Source: CAVPDE01 sp963707125 (lineage in GTDB: Bacteria; Desulfobacterota; DSM-4660; Desulfatiglandales; HGW-15). Taken from it: a DNA stretch of 64,000 bases. Where the stretch lies: the NCBI GenBank assembly GCA_963707125.1, contig CAVPOU010000020.1, positions 62,001 to 126,000 on the forward strand. The letters are read 5' to 3'. Below, in pieces: positions 31,976-39,644 of this stretch (position 1 is the first letter of the stretch; every line of letters begins with the position of its first letter). The translations under genes and the position numbers were made by a program. A model generated the notes under the pieces. That model made no database searches. It was not told where the DNA came from and was given only the letters and a program-made list of their open reading frames with translations.

Positions 31976-32449
31976 ATGTTTTCAAAGCTGATGAACGTCT
32001 ATGTCTCTTTTGCAATTATTCTGCTTGGTGCTGCCGCTCTGTGCTACGGCGGTGAGCTGATAGAGCCGACCCGGACTCTCCAGGACGCAGGGGAGCGATG
32101 GGGTAAACTGATTGTTTTCAGCGAACCCCCTGAGTTCGATGTGTTCCTCGATGGATCAAAGGTCGGGCAGACACCGGTCTGGCTCGAAAGAGTGAAGGAA
32201 GGGACCCATAAACTGCAGATCAAGGATTTGGAAAAAGAGATTTACGTGAAGGAGGGGAGAACCCTGAAGGTGGGTCTTTTCAAAGGCAGGTTTATCACTC
32301 GTCTAGAGGAAGAGAAGAAGGTGGGAAAGCAGGCTGCCGCTGACAAGAAGGAGCCGGCCATGAAGGTGGAAGCAGCAGAGACTCCGGAAAAGCAGAAAGA
32401 CCTGAGCCGCTGGGAGAAATTCGTTAACGGGACTCTAAAACATTTCTAG
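31976..32449 (+). CDS. PEGA-domain exported protein
   Basis: The ATG at 31976 gives a signal peptide (MFSKLMNVYVSFAIILLGAA, then ALCYGG), then KLIVFSEPPEFDVFLDGSKV and GQTPVWLERVKEGTHKLQIK, a PEGA domain. The C-terminus is a charged helix (EEEKKVGKQAAADKKEPAMK) ending SRWEKFVNGTLKHF. In-frame ATGs at 31877 and 31886 are alternatives, but the segment they add is odd. A shortened duplicate lies 1.5 kb downstream. PEGA proteins are thought to bind surface structures or polysaccharide. Confidence 0.72.
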   Translation: MFSKLMNVYVSFAIILLGAAALCYGGELIEPTRTLQDAGERWGKLIVFSEPPEFDVFLDGSKVGQTPVWLERVKEGTHKLQIKDLEKEIYVKEGRTLKVGLFKGRFITRLEEEKKVGKQAAADKKEPAMKVEAAETPEKQKDLSRWEKFVNGTLKHF

Positions 32450-32484
32450 GCACATGAACAACCTTTTCAAATCTGTTTGCGAGA

Positions 32485-32787
32485 TCATTTCATCTTCTTT
32501 CTCGCTTGTTTTACGTATTCATCCTCCGTGATGATTCCATCATTGTTTGCATCCCAGTATTTGCATTTCTCCTCACCGGTGCTTTTGTCCTTCCACATGG
32601 CCATACACTCCTGCATGCTGAGCTTGCCGTCTTTGTTGGTATCAGCCGCCTGAAGAATCGTCTGGAAATTCTTCTTGATCATGTCATCCGATGGACCCGG
32701 GCGCTGCGCGCATACCTTCGCTGGCCAGATCGACGAAACAACGACTAGCGCCACCAGGAACACCATGAAAAAAACGATCCTTTTCAT
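32485..32787 (-). CDS. Exported EF-hand protein
   Basis: A 100-residue protein with a signal peptide (MKRIVFFMVFLVALVVVSSI...VCAQ) and two EF-hands. The first loop is DTNKDGKLSMQE and the second DANNDGIITEDE, both with all calcium-coordinating positions filled. It probably binds Ca2+ in the periplasm or at the surface. It lies between the PEGA gene (convergent) and a PilZ gene on the same strand. Confidence 0.85.
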   Translation of the reverse strand: MKRIVFFMVFLVALVVVSSIWPAKVCAQRPGPSDDMIKKNFQTILQAADTNKDGKLSMQECMAMWKDKSTGEEKCKYWDANNDGIITEDEYVKQARKKMK

Positions 32788-32881
32788 ACTTGTCTCCCTT
32801 CCTGAAAGTCATGAGAAACCCCCCAAGGTTATTGTGTCAATAGAGATCGAGATGCATGAAATCGTGGGGTAGGCCAAGACC

Positions 32882-33331
32882 TCAGCCCCTACGTCTGGCA
32901 TCCCCGGGCTTAGACACAAGAGATAGGATTGCTGCCCTCCGATCGTGGTTCAGTGAGATGAATCTCACGCCAACGCCTTCCGGGGTGACTCTGGCGACCT
33001 TGCCCACGAGTCTAATCGGATTTCCTTGATCGTCGTAGTTGAGAACAATTCTAATGTCGTCACCGACTCTAAACGGAATACTTGTCAACATGAAGACCCC
33101 ACCGAGGCTGATGTCTCTGATGAAATTGCGATAAGCATGGCGTTGGTTGGCGTAGACCACAGGCAGACGGCGCTCTATCCTGAAGTATTTCCGGCGACAC
33201 TTGCCTTTTAACAATCCATCCTCTAGGAGGTCCAGGAGGGTGCGGCGCTCGTCCTCGGACATATTTGTGATGAGCTGAAATAGACGATGGGCAAGCGTCG
33301 GGTCTTGTAAGCTGTTTTCCCTTGATTCCAT
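32882..33331 (-). CDS. PilZ-domain protein
   Basis: A 149-residue protein. An N-terminal helical part (LAHRLFQLITNMSEDERRTL) is followed by CRRKYFRIERRLPVVY, the RxxxR c-di-GMP switch, and FIRDISLGGVFMLT, the (D/N)xSxxG motif. These two motifs are enough to predict cyclic-di-GMP binding. ISL at the third position is conservative. It may control surface or motility functions. The start at 33331 has a purine-rich upstream region. Confidence 0.87.
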   Translation of the reverse strand: MESRENSLQDPTLAHRLFQLITNMSEDERRTLLDLLEDGLLKGKCRRKYFRIERRLPVVYANQRHAYRNFIRDISLGGVFMLTSIPFRVGDDIRIVLNYDDQGNPIRLVGKVARVTPEGVGVRFISLNHDRRAAILSLVSKPGDARRRG

Positions 33332-33491
33332 TGAAGCCCCTTTATCTTCTTGAATCCGTCAATCGGGAAAAACTATTATGAAAGGATGATGTCTGTCAAG
33401 AATTTCTCTCTTGATAAATGGATCCGAAAATAGGTGAGCGAATTCACTGGGAAATCAATCTGCGCTGCCTGAATAACCCCTTTTTGCTTGC

Positions 33492-33797
33492 AGGATGCTC
33501 AAGAAACTGAATGGAATTCATTGGAGTTTTTATTGTAATTGCCACTCAAGACTCTTCAATTGCCGGGCCCGGGGGAAAACTGTTTTCAATTCTGATGAAC
33601 ATCTGTGCCTCTTTTGTAATTATTCTGCTCGGTGCTGCCGCTCTGTGCTATGGCGGTGAGCTGATCGAGCCGACCCGGACTCTCCAGGACGCAGGGGAGC
33701 GATGGGGTAAATTGATTGTTTTCAGCGAACCCCCTGAGAAGGAACAGACCTGAGCCGCTGGGAGAAATTCATTAACGGCACTCTAAAGCATTTCTAG
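33492..33797 (+). pseudogene. Duplicated, internally deleted PEGA gene
   Basis: DNA from about 33492 repeats the upstream end of the PEGA gene, including CTTCAATTGCCGGGCCCGGG and the signal-peptide region (ILLGAAALCYGGELIEPTRT). It runs to FSEPPE, then jumps to the last 18 codons (SRWEKFINGTLKHF) with loss of frame. About 260 bp encoding most of the PEGA domain are gone. Substitutions relative to the intact copy show that the duplication is not recent. Confidence 0.8.
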
Positions 33798-33835
33798 GCG
33801 CCCGGACCCGCGCTGCGAAATCCCGTACCGACCCG

Positions 33836-33877
33836 CCTACGCCCTTGAGCGGACCCCTCCTTAAACGCTCTTGCTTG
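33836..33877 (+). repeat. 42-bp repeat, copy 1
   Basis: CCTACGCCCTTGAGCGGACC and CCTCCTTAAACGCTCTTG recur at 35673-35714 with a few changes. Function unknown; the two copies bracket the toxin-antitoxin genes at 34.0-35.4 kb. Confidence 0.55.
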
Positions 33878-33967
33878 TTGCACCACCAATGGAACCTATT
33901 TCAGGAGTAGACCCCTTGCCCACGGAGACAGCACTGTTTTCTAGTTTTTGAAAAAGGTAGGCCACTT

Positions 33968-34131
33968 CTATCTACTGGGTTTGCGGCTAATTCTTATTCG
34001 GCCTGGTTGAACCACGACAAAAGAACCAACCAACTTCTCCCCTTCGTTTTTCACCATTTTGACCACGTCTTTTGCAATCTGTGTTCGAGTATAGGGTGGG
34101 AATCGCAGGACTCGTCTGCAAGAAAACGCAT
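33968..34131 (-). pseudogene. DUF5615 (PIN-like) toxin remnant with the middle deleted
   Basis: The ATG at 34131 opens MRFLADESCDS, the DUF5615 N-terminus with its catalytic Asp. A frame change then leads to KMVKNEGEKLVGSFVVVQPG and RIRISRKPSR, the typical C-terminus of the family. About 60 residues are missing. It follows the intact DUF433 antitoxin, its normal partner, by 8 bp. Confidence 0.75.
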
Positions 34132-34139
34132 ATTCGACA

Positions 34140-34391
34140 CTATCTCCCCGCTGATCTTCTCGGCGAATCTATGACCACTGTCTCTTCATGAGCCAATGTG
34201 TCCGCTGCATAACGGATTGCAGCCTGAATATCGTCGCGGGTGAGCTTGGGGTAGGCATCCAGAAGATCTTTCTGATTCGCTCCTTCGCTGAGTTTCCGAA
34301 GCACAAGTTCCACGGTGATTCGCGTCCCTCGAATGACAGGCTTACCTAACATCACCCTAGGATTGATTTCGATTCGATTAGTGCGAGTCAT
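34140..34391 (-). CDS. DUF433-family antitoxin
   Basis: An 83-residue protein: NRIEINPRVMLGKPVIRGTR, ITVELVLRKLSEGANQKDLL, DAYPKLTRDDIQAAIRYAAD. This is the DUF433 (VapB-like) fold with a winged-helix DNA-binding part. The start at 34391 follows AGGAGG at good spacing. Its DUF5615 toxin partner downstream is deleted, so the antitoxin is orphaned. Confidence 0.87.
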   Translation of the reverse strand: MTRTNRIEINPRVMLGKPVIRGTRITVELVLRKLSEGANQKDLLDAYPKLTRDDIQAAIRYAADTLAHEETVVIDSPRRSAGR

Positions 34392-34536
34392 TCTGAACCT
34401 CCTGCTTTTCTGCAACTTAGTAACGTCGAAACTCCCGGAAGCGTGTCATCCAAGAGCCGCTTCTTCGTTCTTCGTACCGCTAGGATAACCCTCTGAGAGG
34501 ACTTTGGCAAGCCGAAGGATTGCCCTTTTGTCTTTG

Positions 34537-34740
34537 ATGAGTCTCTTAAATCAGCAATACATTACAGATGATAAAGGAAACCGGACAGGGGTAATCCTTC
34601 CGATAGGCGATTACAAAAAGATTCTTGAAGCTTTAGAGACACTTGAATCTATTCGAGCCTTTGATGAAGCCAAGGCATCAGAAGACGAAGCGGTCCCTTT
34701 CAACCAGGCCATCGAAGAAATCGAAGCTGATCGAAAATGA
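34537..34740 (+). CDS. Orphan antitoxin-like protein (Phd/prevent-host-death-like)
   Basis: A 67-residue protein, MSLLNQQYITDDKGNRTGVI then LPIGDYKKILEALETLESIR and FDEAKASEDEAVPFNQAIEE. It resembles short antitoxins that precede RelE toxins. The next ATG overlaps its stop by 4 bp and encodes MSYKI, the start of a RelE-like toxin, but toxin similarity ends there. The toxin has been truncated and only the antitoxin remains. Confidence 0.65.
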   Translation: MSLLNQQYITDDKGNRTGVILPIGDYKKILEALETLESIRAFDEAKASEDEAVPFNQAIEEIEADRK

Positions 34741-34797
34741 GTTATAAGATTCTCGAAAGTCACCATTTCAACGTCCCCATTTCCCCAAATATCCTTC

Positions 34798-34825
34798 TTG
34801 ACAAAAATTGTATGGTCTTTATAAT
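34798..34825 (+). promoter_or_regulatory. Consensus sigma-70 promoter for the phd-relE module
   Basis: TTGACA at 34798-34803 and TATAAT at 34820-34825, both perfect, with a 16-bp spacer. AGGAGG at 34842-34847 and the ATG at 34853 follow. Such a strong promoter suits an autoregulated toxin-antitoxin operon. Confidence 0.8.
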
Positions 34826-34852
34826 GGCTATGAAAATGGCCAGGAGGTTCTT

Positions 34853-35122
34853 ATGGAGCCTATTCAGGATTACATCCCCGTCACGAAGGCTAAAGCCGCT
34901 CTTCTCAATCTTATCAGGCAGATCGAGGACTCCGACGAAACGATCGCCATAACCAAGAATGGTGTTCCAGAGGCGGTGCTGATGAGCATGAGGAAATTCA
35001 CAGGACTTCTCGAAACCCTTGAGATCCTATCCGATGAAAAGGCGATGAAATCCATCAGGAAATCGATCGGTGAGACACAAAAAGGGAAATGGGTTGATGC
35101 TCGCGAGGTCCTGGGTGAATGA
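34853..35122 (+). CDS. Phd/YefM-family antitoxin
   Basis: An 89-residue protein. IQDYIPVTKAKAALLNLIRQ, IEDSDETIAITKNGVPEAVL and MSMRKFTGLLETLEIL are the Phd/YefM DNA-binding domain and dimerisation helix. The C-terminus (KAMKSIRKSIGETQKGKWVD) would wrap the toxin. The start is fixed by AGGAGG at 34842. It overlaps the toxin gene by 4 bp (ATGA). Confidence 0.9.
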   Translation: MEPIQDYIPVTKAKAALLNLIRQIEDSDETIAITKNGVPEAVLMSMRKFTGLLETLEILSDEKAMKSIRKSIGETQKGKWVDAREVLGE

Positions 35123-35412
35123 AGCGTCCCCTTGTCCGATTCACACCAGAGGCAGCTAGATTGGTTTCGAAGTTTCATCCGGAGACCAGGAAATTAATGC
35201 GATCTGCTATCGAGGAGCTTCGAAGGAACCCTTTTCGTGGTGATGATTTGCACGAGGAGTTAACGGGGTTCAGTTCTTACAAGCCAGGAAGGTACCGTAT
35301 ACTTTACAAGTTTGATGAAGATCGAAATGTCATTGATGTTTACTACGTCGGCCATCGAAGAGACGTCTACGACCAGTTCCGCCTCTTCCTGGAGAAACTT
35401 CGGGTGGAGTGA
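35119..35412 (+). CDS. RelE/ParE-family toxin
   Basis: A 97-residue RelE-type toxin: VRFTPEAARLVSKFHPETRK, NPFRGDDLHEELTGFSSYKP, GRYRILYKFDEDRNVIDVYY, VGHRRDVY. The GRYRILY strand and the terminal YYVGHRRDVY are hallmarks of mRNA-cleaving RelE proteins. It is translated together with the Phd antitoxin and driven by the consensus promoter at 34.8 kb. Confidence 0.9.
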   Translation: MKRPLVRFTPEAARLVSKFHPETRKLMRSAIEELRRNPFRGDDLHEELTGFSSYKPGRYRILYKFDEDRNVIDVYYVGHRRDVYDQFRLFLEKLRVE

Positions 35413-35672
35413 CCGCAGTTAAAGTAGATCAGATTCGGGAATTATTCAGTATCGTGTGCTCCGCCTTGCCATCTAACCTAATCCTTTCTCCTGTCTACTG
35501 ACTCCTGCCTCCTGTATTCTGTTTTGCACCTTTCTCCTTTGTCCTTTGACCTTTGTCCTTCAGCCTTCAGCCTTCGGCCTTTAACCTTTCTCCTTTAACC
35601 TTTGTCCTTTAGCCTTCTGTCTTCAGCCTTCAGCCTTTCACCTTTTACCTTTATCCTTTTGCCTTAATCCTG
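35413..35672. repeat. CCTTT-rich low-complexity tract
   Basis: From about 35480 to 35672 the sequence is a degenerate run of 6-7 base units such as CCTTTGT, CCTTCAG and CCTTTAA. There is no coding. Similar purine/pyrimidine-biased tracts occur at 37.7, 52.6 and 58.4 kb, where the first two lie in intergenic DNA and the last in the tail of a permease gene. Confidence 0.65.
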
Positions 35673-35714
35673 CCTACCGCCTTGAGCGGACCGCTCCTCA
35701 AACGCTTTCGCCTT
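35673..35714 (+). repeat. 42-bp repeat, copy 2
   Basis: CCTACCGCCTTGAGCGGACC and GCTCCTCAAACGCTTTCG, matching the copy at 33836-33877. From here to the terminator at 36240 I see no gene; a short frame at 35816-35920 ending IIIMGRSAESIG is not recognisable. Confidence 0.5.
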
Positions 35715-36239
35715 GATCAGCGACAATTAGAATTCCCGTCCCCGGGAAAAATAGTTGACGTCAGTCAGCGCGTTTCCTTCATGAAAATTCCCTATCGAGA
35801 AAAGCTTTCGTCGGCGTGAAATCCAGTCTTCCAGGGGACGAGAAGGTTGTTGATAGAGCGTCTGAGCTTTTGCCAAAAGATATTATTATCATGGGTCGCT
35901 CTGCCGAGTCAATCGGATAACTATTTCAGAGACTTAAGAAATCGGATTTCAACGAAACAGGGGAGTGTGTAATTTAACTCCATCACATGGGAAGAAGATT
36001 TCCATTTTATGGAAAAAGCTTACACACATAAACTTCACCGCCAGACCGCAAAGAAGGGCCTTCACGTGGGGGATAGTCCCCAATAAACAGGCCCCTCTGT
36101 AAGTTGCGGGCGGAGAGTCAGAGGGGCCGAGGAGGAAAGAGCCACTAGAATAATACTGCAACTTTAGTGCCGACGGGCTAGGCAAACGTGCGGAAAAGGT
36201 TGGGAGCAGGCACCACATCGAGATTCTTGTCTCTAAAAC

Positions 36240-36273
36240 AAAAGCGGAGCTTCCAAGCTCCGCTTTTGTTCTT
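36240..36273 (-). terminator. Bidirectional rho-independent terminator
   Basis: A perfect 13-bp stem (AAAAGCGGAGCTT / AAGCTCCGCTTTT) with a two-base loop, followed by T-runs on both strands. It lies 20-50 bp after the PEP-CTERM pseudogene stop. Confidence 0.87.
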
Positions 36274-36291
36274 TGAAAATCGAATAAGGTT

Positions 36292-37002
36292 CTACTTTCT
36301 AAACTTTTTTCTCCCCATGCCTGCAAGACCAATAAGACCGGTGCCGAGGAGGAGCATAGTTGCTGGTTCAGGAACGGGTGCAACAGTGAGCTGGTCTTGC
36401 GCTCTCGTTTCCATTGGGATATTCAAGGTTGATGACACGGACGTCACCAAGGCCCGTCCACCTTTGTCCATCCAGCCTATCCACCGCATTCTGAGCGAGG
36501 GTTGTGTAGAAGTTTTCCACTCCCTCGAATCCGACTTCCTGTTCAAAATGCCATATAGCCAATTGCAGAGCGTCTGCACTGGCAGCCCTATTTGCGAATT
36601 CTTCGGTTAAAGTTATTGTAATCATATTCTGTCCAAAGTACGCCAATAGAAATGGTGATACAAATATGCGGTTCTCGCATCTAATGGATCTGCTGAATTG
36701 GGTCCCCCAGATCCTCCCCCAGAACCTCCCGATCTCGCCTCTGTTGAAATGTCACCCACAATGAACTTGGTTCCGTAACTGATATACTCGTTTGTCTCCA
36801 AACAAAACGACCTGAAGAGCTCGGTGGTCGAAGTAGAGTCACTATAGTCATAGACACGAAACTCTCCCCCATTTGTGTTTCCCGGGCCATTTTCAAATTT
36901 GATCTCTTGCCCGATGCTGACAGGATAGGCTTGCGCAGTGGTTAAGAATGAAAGACATAGAAAACTCGCTACCATGATAACCAATACGGATGATTTCTTC
37001 AT
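36292..37002 (-). pseudogene. PEP-CTERM exosortase-sorted protein with two frameshifts
   Basis: The ATG at 37002 (with AGGAGG upstream) gives a signal peptide (MKKSSVLVIMVASFLCLSFL) and NGGEFRVYDYSDS...LFRSFCLETNEYI. Near 36640 the frame changes to LTEEFANRAASADALQLAIW and AVDRLDGQRWTGLGDVRVIN. Near 36400 it changes again to VPEPATMLLLGTGLIGLAGM then GRKKFRK. That is a complete PEP-CTERM sorting signal: VPEP, helix, basic tail. The three pieces in order make a standard protein of about 230 residues that would be anchored or released by exosortase. Two frameshifts make it a pseudogene or an error-prone stretch. Confidence 0.82.
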
Positions 37003-37047
37003 TTCTTAATCCTCCTTCAGTATTTCCGAACACTGGGCTCAAAGAGA

Positions 37048-37062
37048 GCAATGAGTGTGCCA
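37048..37062 (-). promoter_or_regulatory. Sigma-54 promoter of the PEP-CTERM gene
   Basis: The minus strand reads TGGCACACTCATTGC, a full match to the -24/-12 consensus TGGCAC-N5-TTGC. It lies about 45 bp before the ATG at 37002, leaving a normal leader with AGGAGG. PEP-CTERM genes are known to be controlled by RpoN with PrsK/PrsR in several bacteria. Confidence 0.82.
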
Positions 37063-37330
37063 AAAGGACTGAACCCTGAGAATTCAGATAGTTAGCAGAA
37101 GGGTGAAATCAACGCAATCGCATGTCAGTAATATTTTTCCCCGTGAACGGGTAAAACGCTTCCCCTTTGTGGTAAAAGATTACACACTCCCGGGCTAGAC
37201 ATGAGAGCCGCAACAGCGTTCCCTTGACACCTCGCCCTTAAAAGCAATGATGCCAAGCGAAAATAATCCGTGTCATTATGTAGATTATGTTGATAATCAG
37301 TTCAACCTGCCCGTGGGATAGCCTTGAAAC

Positions 37331-37356
37331 AAAAGCGGAGCTTAGCAGCCCCGCTC
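37331..37356 (-). terminator. Terminator-like hairpin after the second PEP-CTERM remnant
   Basis: Read leftward: AGCGGGGCT, GCTA, AGCTCCGCTTTTGTTT. One G-T pair in a 9-bp stem and a T-rich tail. It closely resembles the terminator at 36240. Confidence 0.7.
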
Positions 37357-37382
37357 ATGTTCTTTGACGATTGAATAAGCGA

Positions 37383-37511
37383 CTACTTCTTGAACCTCTT
37401 TCTTAGCCCTGCAATCCCCACCAATCCAGAAGTGAGCAGGAGCATGGTTGAGGGATCAGGCACTCGCTGAAGAAAAGCGGTGCTGAAGGTTGGATTCAGG
37501 GTTGGAATTTG
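37383..37511 (-). pseudogene. PEP-CTERM protein C-terminal remnant
   Basis: The frame ending in TAG at 37383 reads NPTFSTAFLQRVPDPSTMLL then LTSGLVGIAGLRKRFKK. This is the PEP-CTERM tail (VPDP in place of VPEP, hydrophobic helix, Arg/Lys end). No body of the protein is left upstream of about 37511. It is probably a relic of a tandem duplication with the gene at 36.3-37.0 kb. Confidence 0.7.
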
Positions 37512-37568
37512 GTTTTGCGTTAAGAAATATTAGGTCTCAGGATTTCAGAAAAGTCTAATAATTGAAAG

Positions 37569-37645
37569 TGGTGGGCGATGCGCGACTCGAACGCGCGGCC
37601 TTTGGTTCCGGAGACCAACGCTCTATCCACCTGAGCTAATCGCCC
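37569..37645 (-). tRNA. tRNA-Arg (anticodon CCG)
   Basis: Read leftward from GGGCGATTAGCTCAGGTGG. The 7-bp acceptor stem GGGCGAT/ATCGCCC, D arm, anticodon stem TTGGT/ACCAA around CTCCGGA (anticodon CCG), and T arm GCGCG-TTCGAGT-CGCGC are all paired. The CCA end is encoded. It reads CGG codons. It could serve as an integration site, but I see no repeated 3' end nearby. Confidence 0.95.
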
Positions 37646-38051
37646 ACGAGATTGCTATTGTTTTGTACCAATTCTAAGGAGCACGTCAACACGGAAGTTG
37701 GGGATCTCTCACAGAGAAGGAAAAAGGATAAAGGAAAAAGGACAAAGGAAAACCAGGATTTCTCGCCCCGATGAATCAGGGGCTCGAAATGACAGGATGA
37801 GGGAGGGATGAGAGGCTGAGTGGCGCGCCGGGGCGGGCCGAAACAAATTCAAATGAGCAAAATTCAAATGATCCAAACAACTTGGAAAGCCGCTCGCCAA
37901 AAAATTCTTAAGAGAACTTAAAGAAATTGCACAAGAGTAGTGCAGAGGGGGAGAAAAGGGGAGGGGAAGGGAAACAAAGCAGAGCGGGAATAAACCTGCC
38001 TGAGGCGGGTAAATCCCGCCCCTACATACGAACAAAAATGCTGAACGCTGA
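37646..38051. other. Intergenic stretch with dispersed repeats
   Basis: No gene. It contains an AAAGGA-rich purine tract (37720-37755) and the AAATTCAAATGA dispersed repeat. Near the nuoN end is a short GGCGGG/CCCGCC hairpin (37986-38025) that might end nuo transcripts, though it lacks a T-run. Confidence 0.5.
37840..37890 (+). repeat. Dispersed AAATTCAAATGA-type repeat
   Basis: GAAACAAATTCAAATGAGC, AAAATTCAAATGATCCAAAC, AACTTGGAAAGC. It is nearly identical to the insert inside the cassette gene at 20.33-20.46 kb. Confidence 0.75.
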
Positions 38052-39644
38052 CTACTTGGTCAGGGGGAAGTAGAACATGCCCTTGTCAAAGACCTCTCCA
38101 AGGAGAGGCATGACGGTTTCAGGGAACACCCCGATGATAAGGACGGCCGCAGCCATGACGACGTTGACCACGTAGGTGCCTAAAGGCAGGGTAGGATCGG
38201 TGATGGTGAGGCGCTCACCCGGCTGCATGTACATGACCACGAGGATTCTCAGGTAGTAGTAAGCGGAGATCGCCGAGTTCACGACCATGATCACGGCAAG
38301 CACGTAGAGCTCCGTGGCCACGGCGGACTGGATGATGTAGAATTTGGCTGCAAAGCCGATAAAGGGCGGCACCCCGGTCAAGGAGAACATGAAAATGGCC
38401 ATCAGTGCCGCAAGTCCGGGCCTGCGAACCGAGAGGCCGGAGAGCGTCTCCAGGGTCTGGGGAGCCTGTTTTTCGCGCTCCAGGGCGACGAGCACGCCAA
38501 AGGCGCCGAGGGTCATGAAGGTGTAAGCCAGGAGATAGAACAGGATACTGGAACCAGAGGAAAAGATTGCGGACATTTCGGTTCCTGCCAGGGGCACGCC
38601 TGAGGCTGCAAGGGCAGCTAATCCGACAAGGAGATACCCTGCGTGAGCAATGCTGGAGTAGGCGAGCATGCGCTTCACGTTGCGCTGCGCAATAGCGGTC
38701 ACGTTTCCGAGGGTCATGGTGAGGACCGCGAGGATGAAAAGAACCGCCAGCAGAGTTTCCTGGGACCAGAGCGGGGCAAAGGCAGTGATAAAAATCCGCA
38801 CCAGCGCTGCAAAGGCCGCAGCCTTCACTCCCGTGGCCATGAAGCCGGTGATGGGGGTGGGCGCACCTTCATAGACATCCGGGGTCCACATGTGAAAAGG
38901 CACGGCAGCCACTTTGAAGAAGAGCCCCACCAGGAGAAGGCTTATCCCGACCATCAAAACAAGCTTCGAAGTGGCATCTCCCGTTAAAAGGATGTTCCCG
39001 ACCCCAAGGGCCATGTCTTTGTACCCGATACTCCCGGTCATCCCGTAGAGCAGAGCCATGCCGTAGAGGAGCACGGCTGAGGCAAAGGCGCCGAGGAGAA
39101 GGTACTTGATGGCTGCCTCGTTGGAGCGGACGTTCCGGCGTTCGCTGCCGACCAGCACGTAGATCGAAATGGACATGGTTTCAAGGCCCACAAAAAAGAC
39201 CAGGAGGTCATGGGCTGCGGCCATGAGGCTCATTCCGATCACCGAAAGAATGAGAAGGATGTAGTACTCGCCCCTTTCCTGGCTCACGTCCCAATAGGAC
39301 AGGGAAAGGATCGTGGCGGCCAGCGCTGCAATCAGGAAAAGAGTGTTGAAAAAAAGTGTATAACCATCAGGCAGAACCTGGTCGAAAAAGGCGCCGGAAG
39401 AGGGGACGGAGGAGCCCAGCCAGGGAGGAAGCCCGACGATCCACGCGACAACCAGGATCACGAGAAGGCTGACCATGGTAAAGACGCCGATCACCCTGGA
39501 TCGGTACTTGAGGACAGAGGCATCCAGCAACTTGGCAGCCACGGAACCCAGAGCATCCAGGACCATGGCCCCCAGGGCCACAAAGGCCAGAAGAGTCGGT
39601 GTCAGAATCGACAGAAAGTCATAGGCTGCCAGGGAAGGAATCAT
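38052..39644 (-). CDS. nuoN: NADH-quinone oxidoreductase subunit N
   Basis: A 530-residue antiporter-like membrane subunit, last gene of the operon, with about 14 hydrophobic segments. The conserved proton-channel stretches are present: FFVGLETMSISIYVLVG with the key Glu, KYLLLGAFASAVLLYGMALL, FKVAAVPFHMWTPDVYEGAP and KRMLAYSSIAHAGYLLVGLA. It starts by overlapping nuoM by 4 bp. Its length is slightly above E. coli NuoN (485), from a longer N-terminus. Confidence 0.95.
   Translation of the reverse strand: MIPSLAAYDFLSILTPTLLAFVALGAMVLDALGSVAAKLLDASVLKYRSRVIGVFTMVSLLVILVVAWIVGLPPWLGSSVPSSGAFFDQVLPDGYTLFFNTLFLIAALAATILSLSYWDVSQERGEYYILLILSVIGMSLMAAAHDLLVFFVGLETMSISIYVLVGSERRNVRSNEAAIKYLLLGAFASAVLLYGMALLYGMTGSIGYKDMALGVGNILLTGDATSKLVLMVGISLLLVGLFFKVAAVPFHMWTPDVYEGAPTPITGFMATGVKAAAFAALVRIFITAFAPLWSQETLLAVLFILAVLTMTLGNVTAIAQRNVKRMLAYSSIAHAGYLLVGLAALAASGVPLAGTEMSAIFSSGSSILFYLLAYTFMTLGAFGVLVALEREKQAPQTLETLSGLSVRRPGLAALMAIFMFSLTGVPPFIGFAAKFYIIQSAVATELYVLAVIMVVNSAISAYYYLRILVVMYMQPGERLTITDPTLPLGTYVVNVVMAAAVLIIGVFPETVMPLLGEVFDKGMFYFPLTK

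Noticed and set aside
35480..35672. The CCTTT-rich tract as a CRISPR-like or regulatory repeat array
   Set aside because: The units are 6-7 bases, degenerate and without spacers. It is simple-sequence DNA, similar to tracts near 37.7 and 52.6 kb.
37569..37645. tRNA-Arg as the integration site of the island
   Set aside because: No repeat of its 3' end is visible near either edge of the accessory region, and the array ends about 8 kb away.
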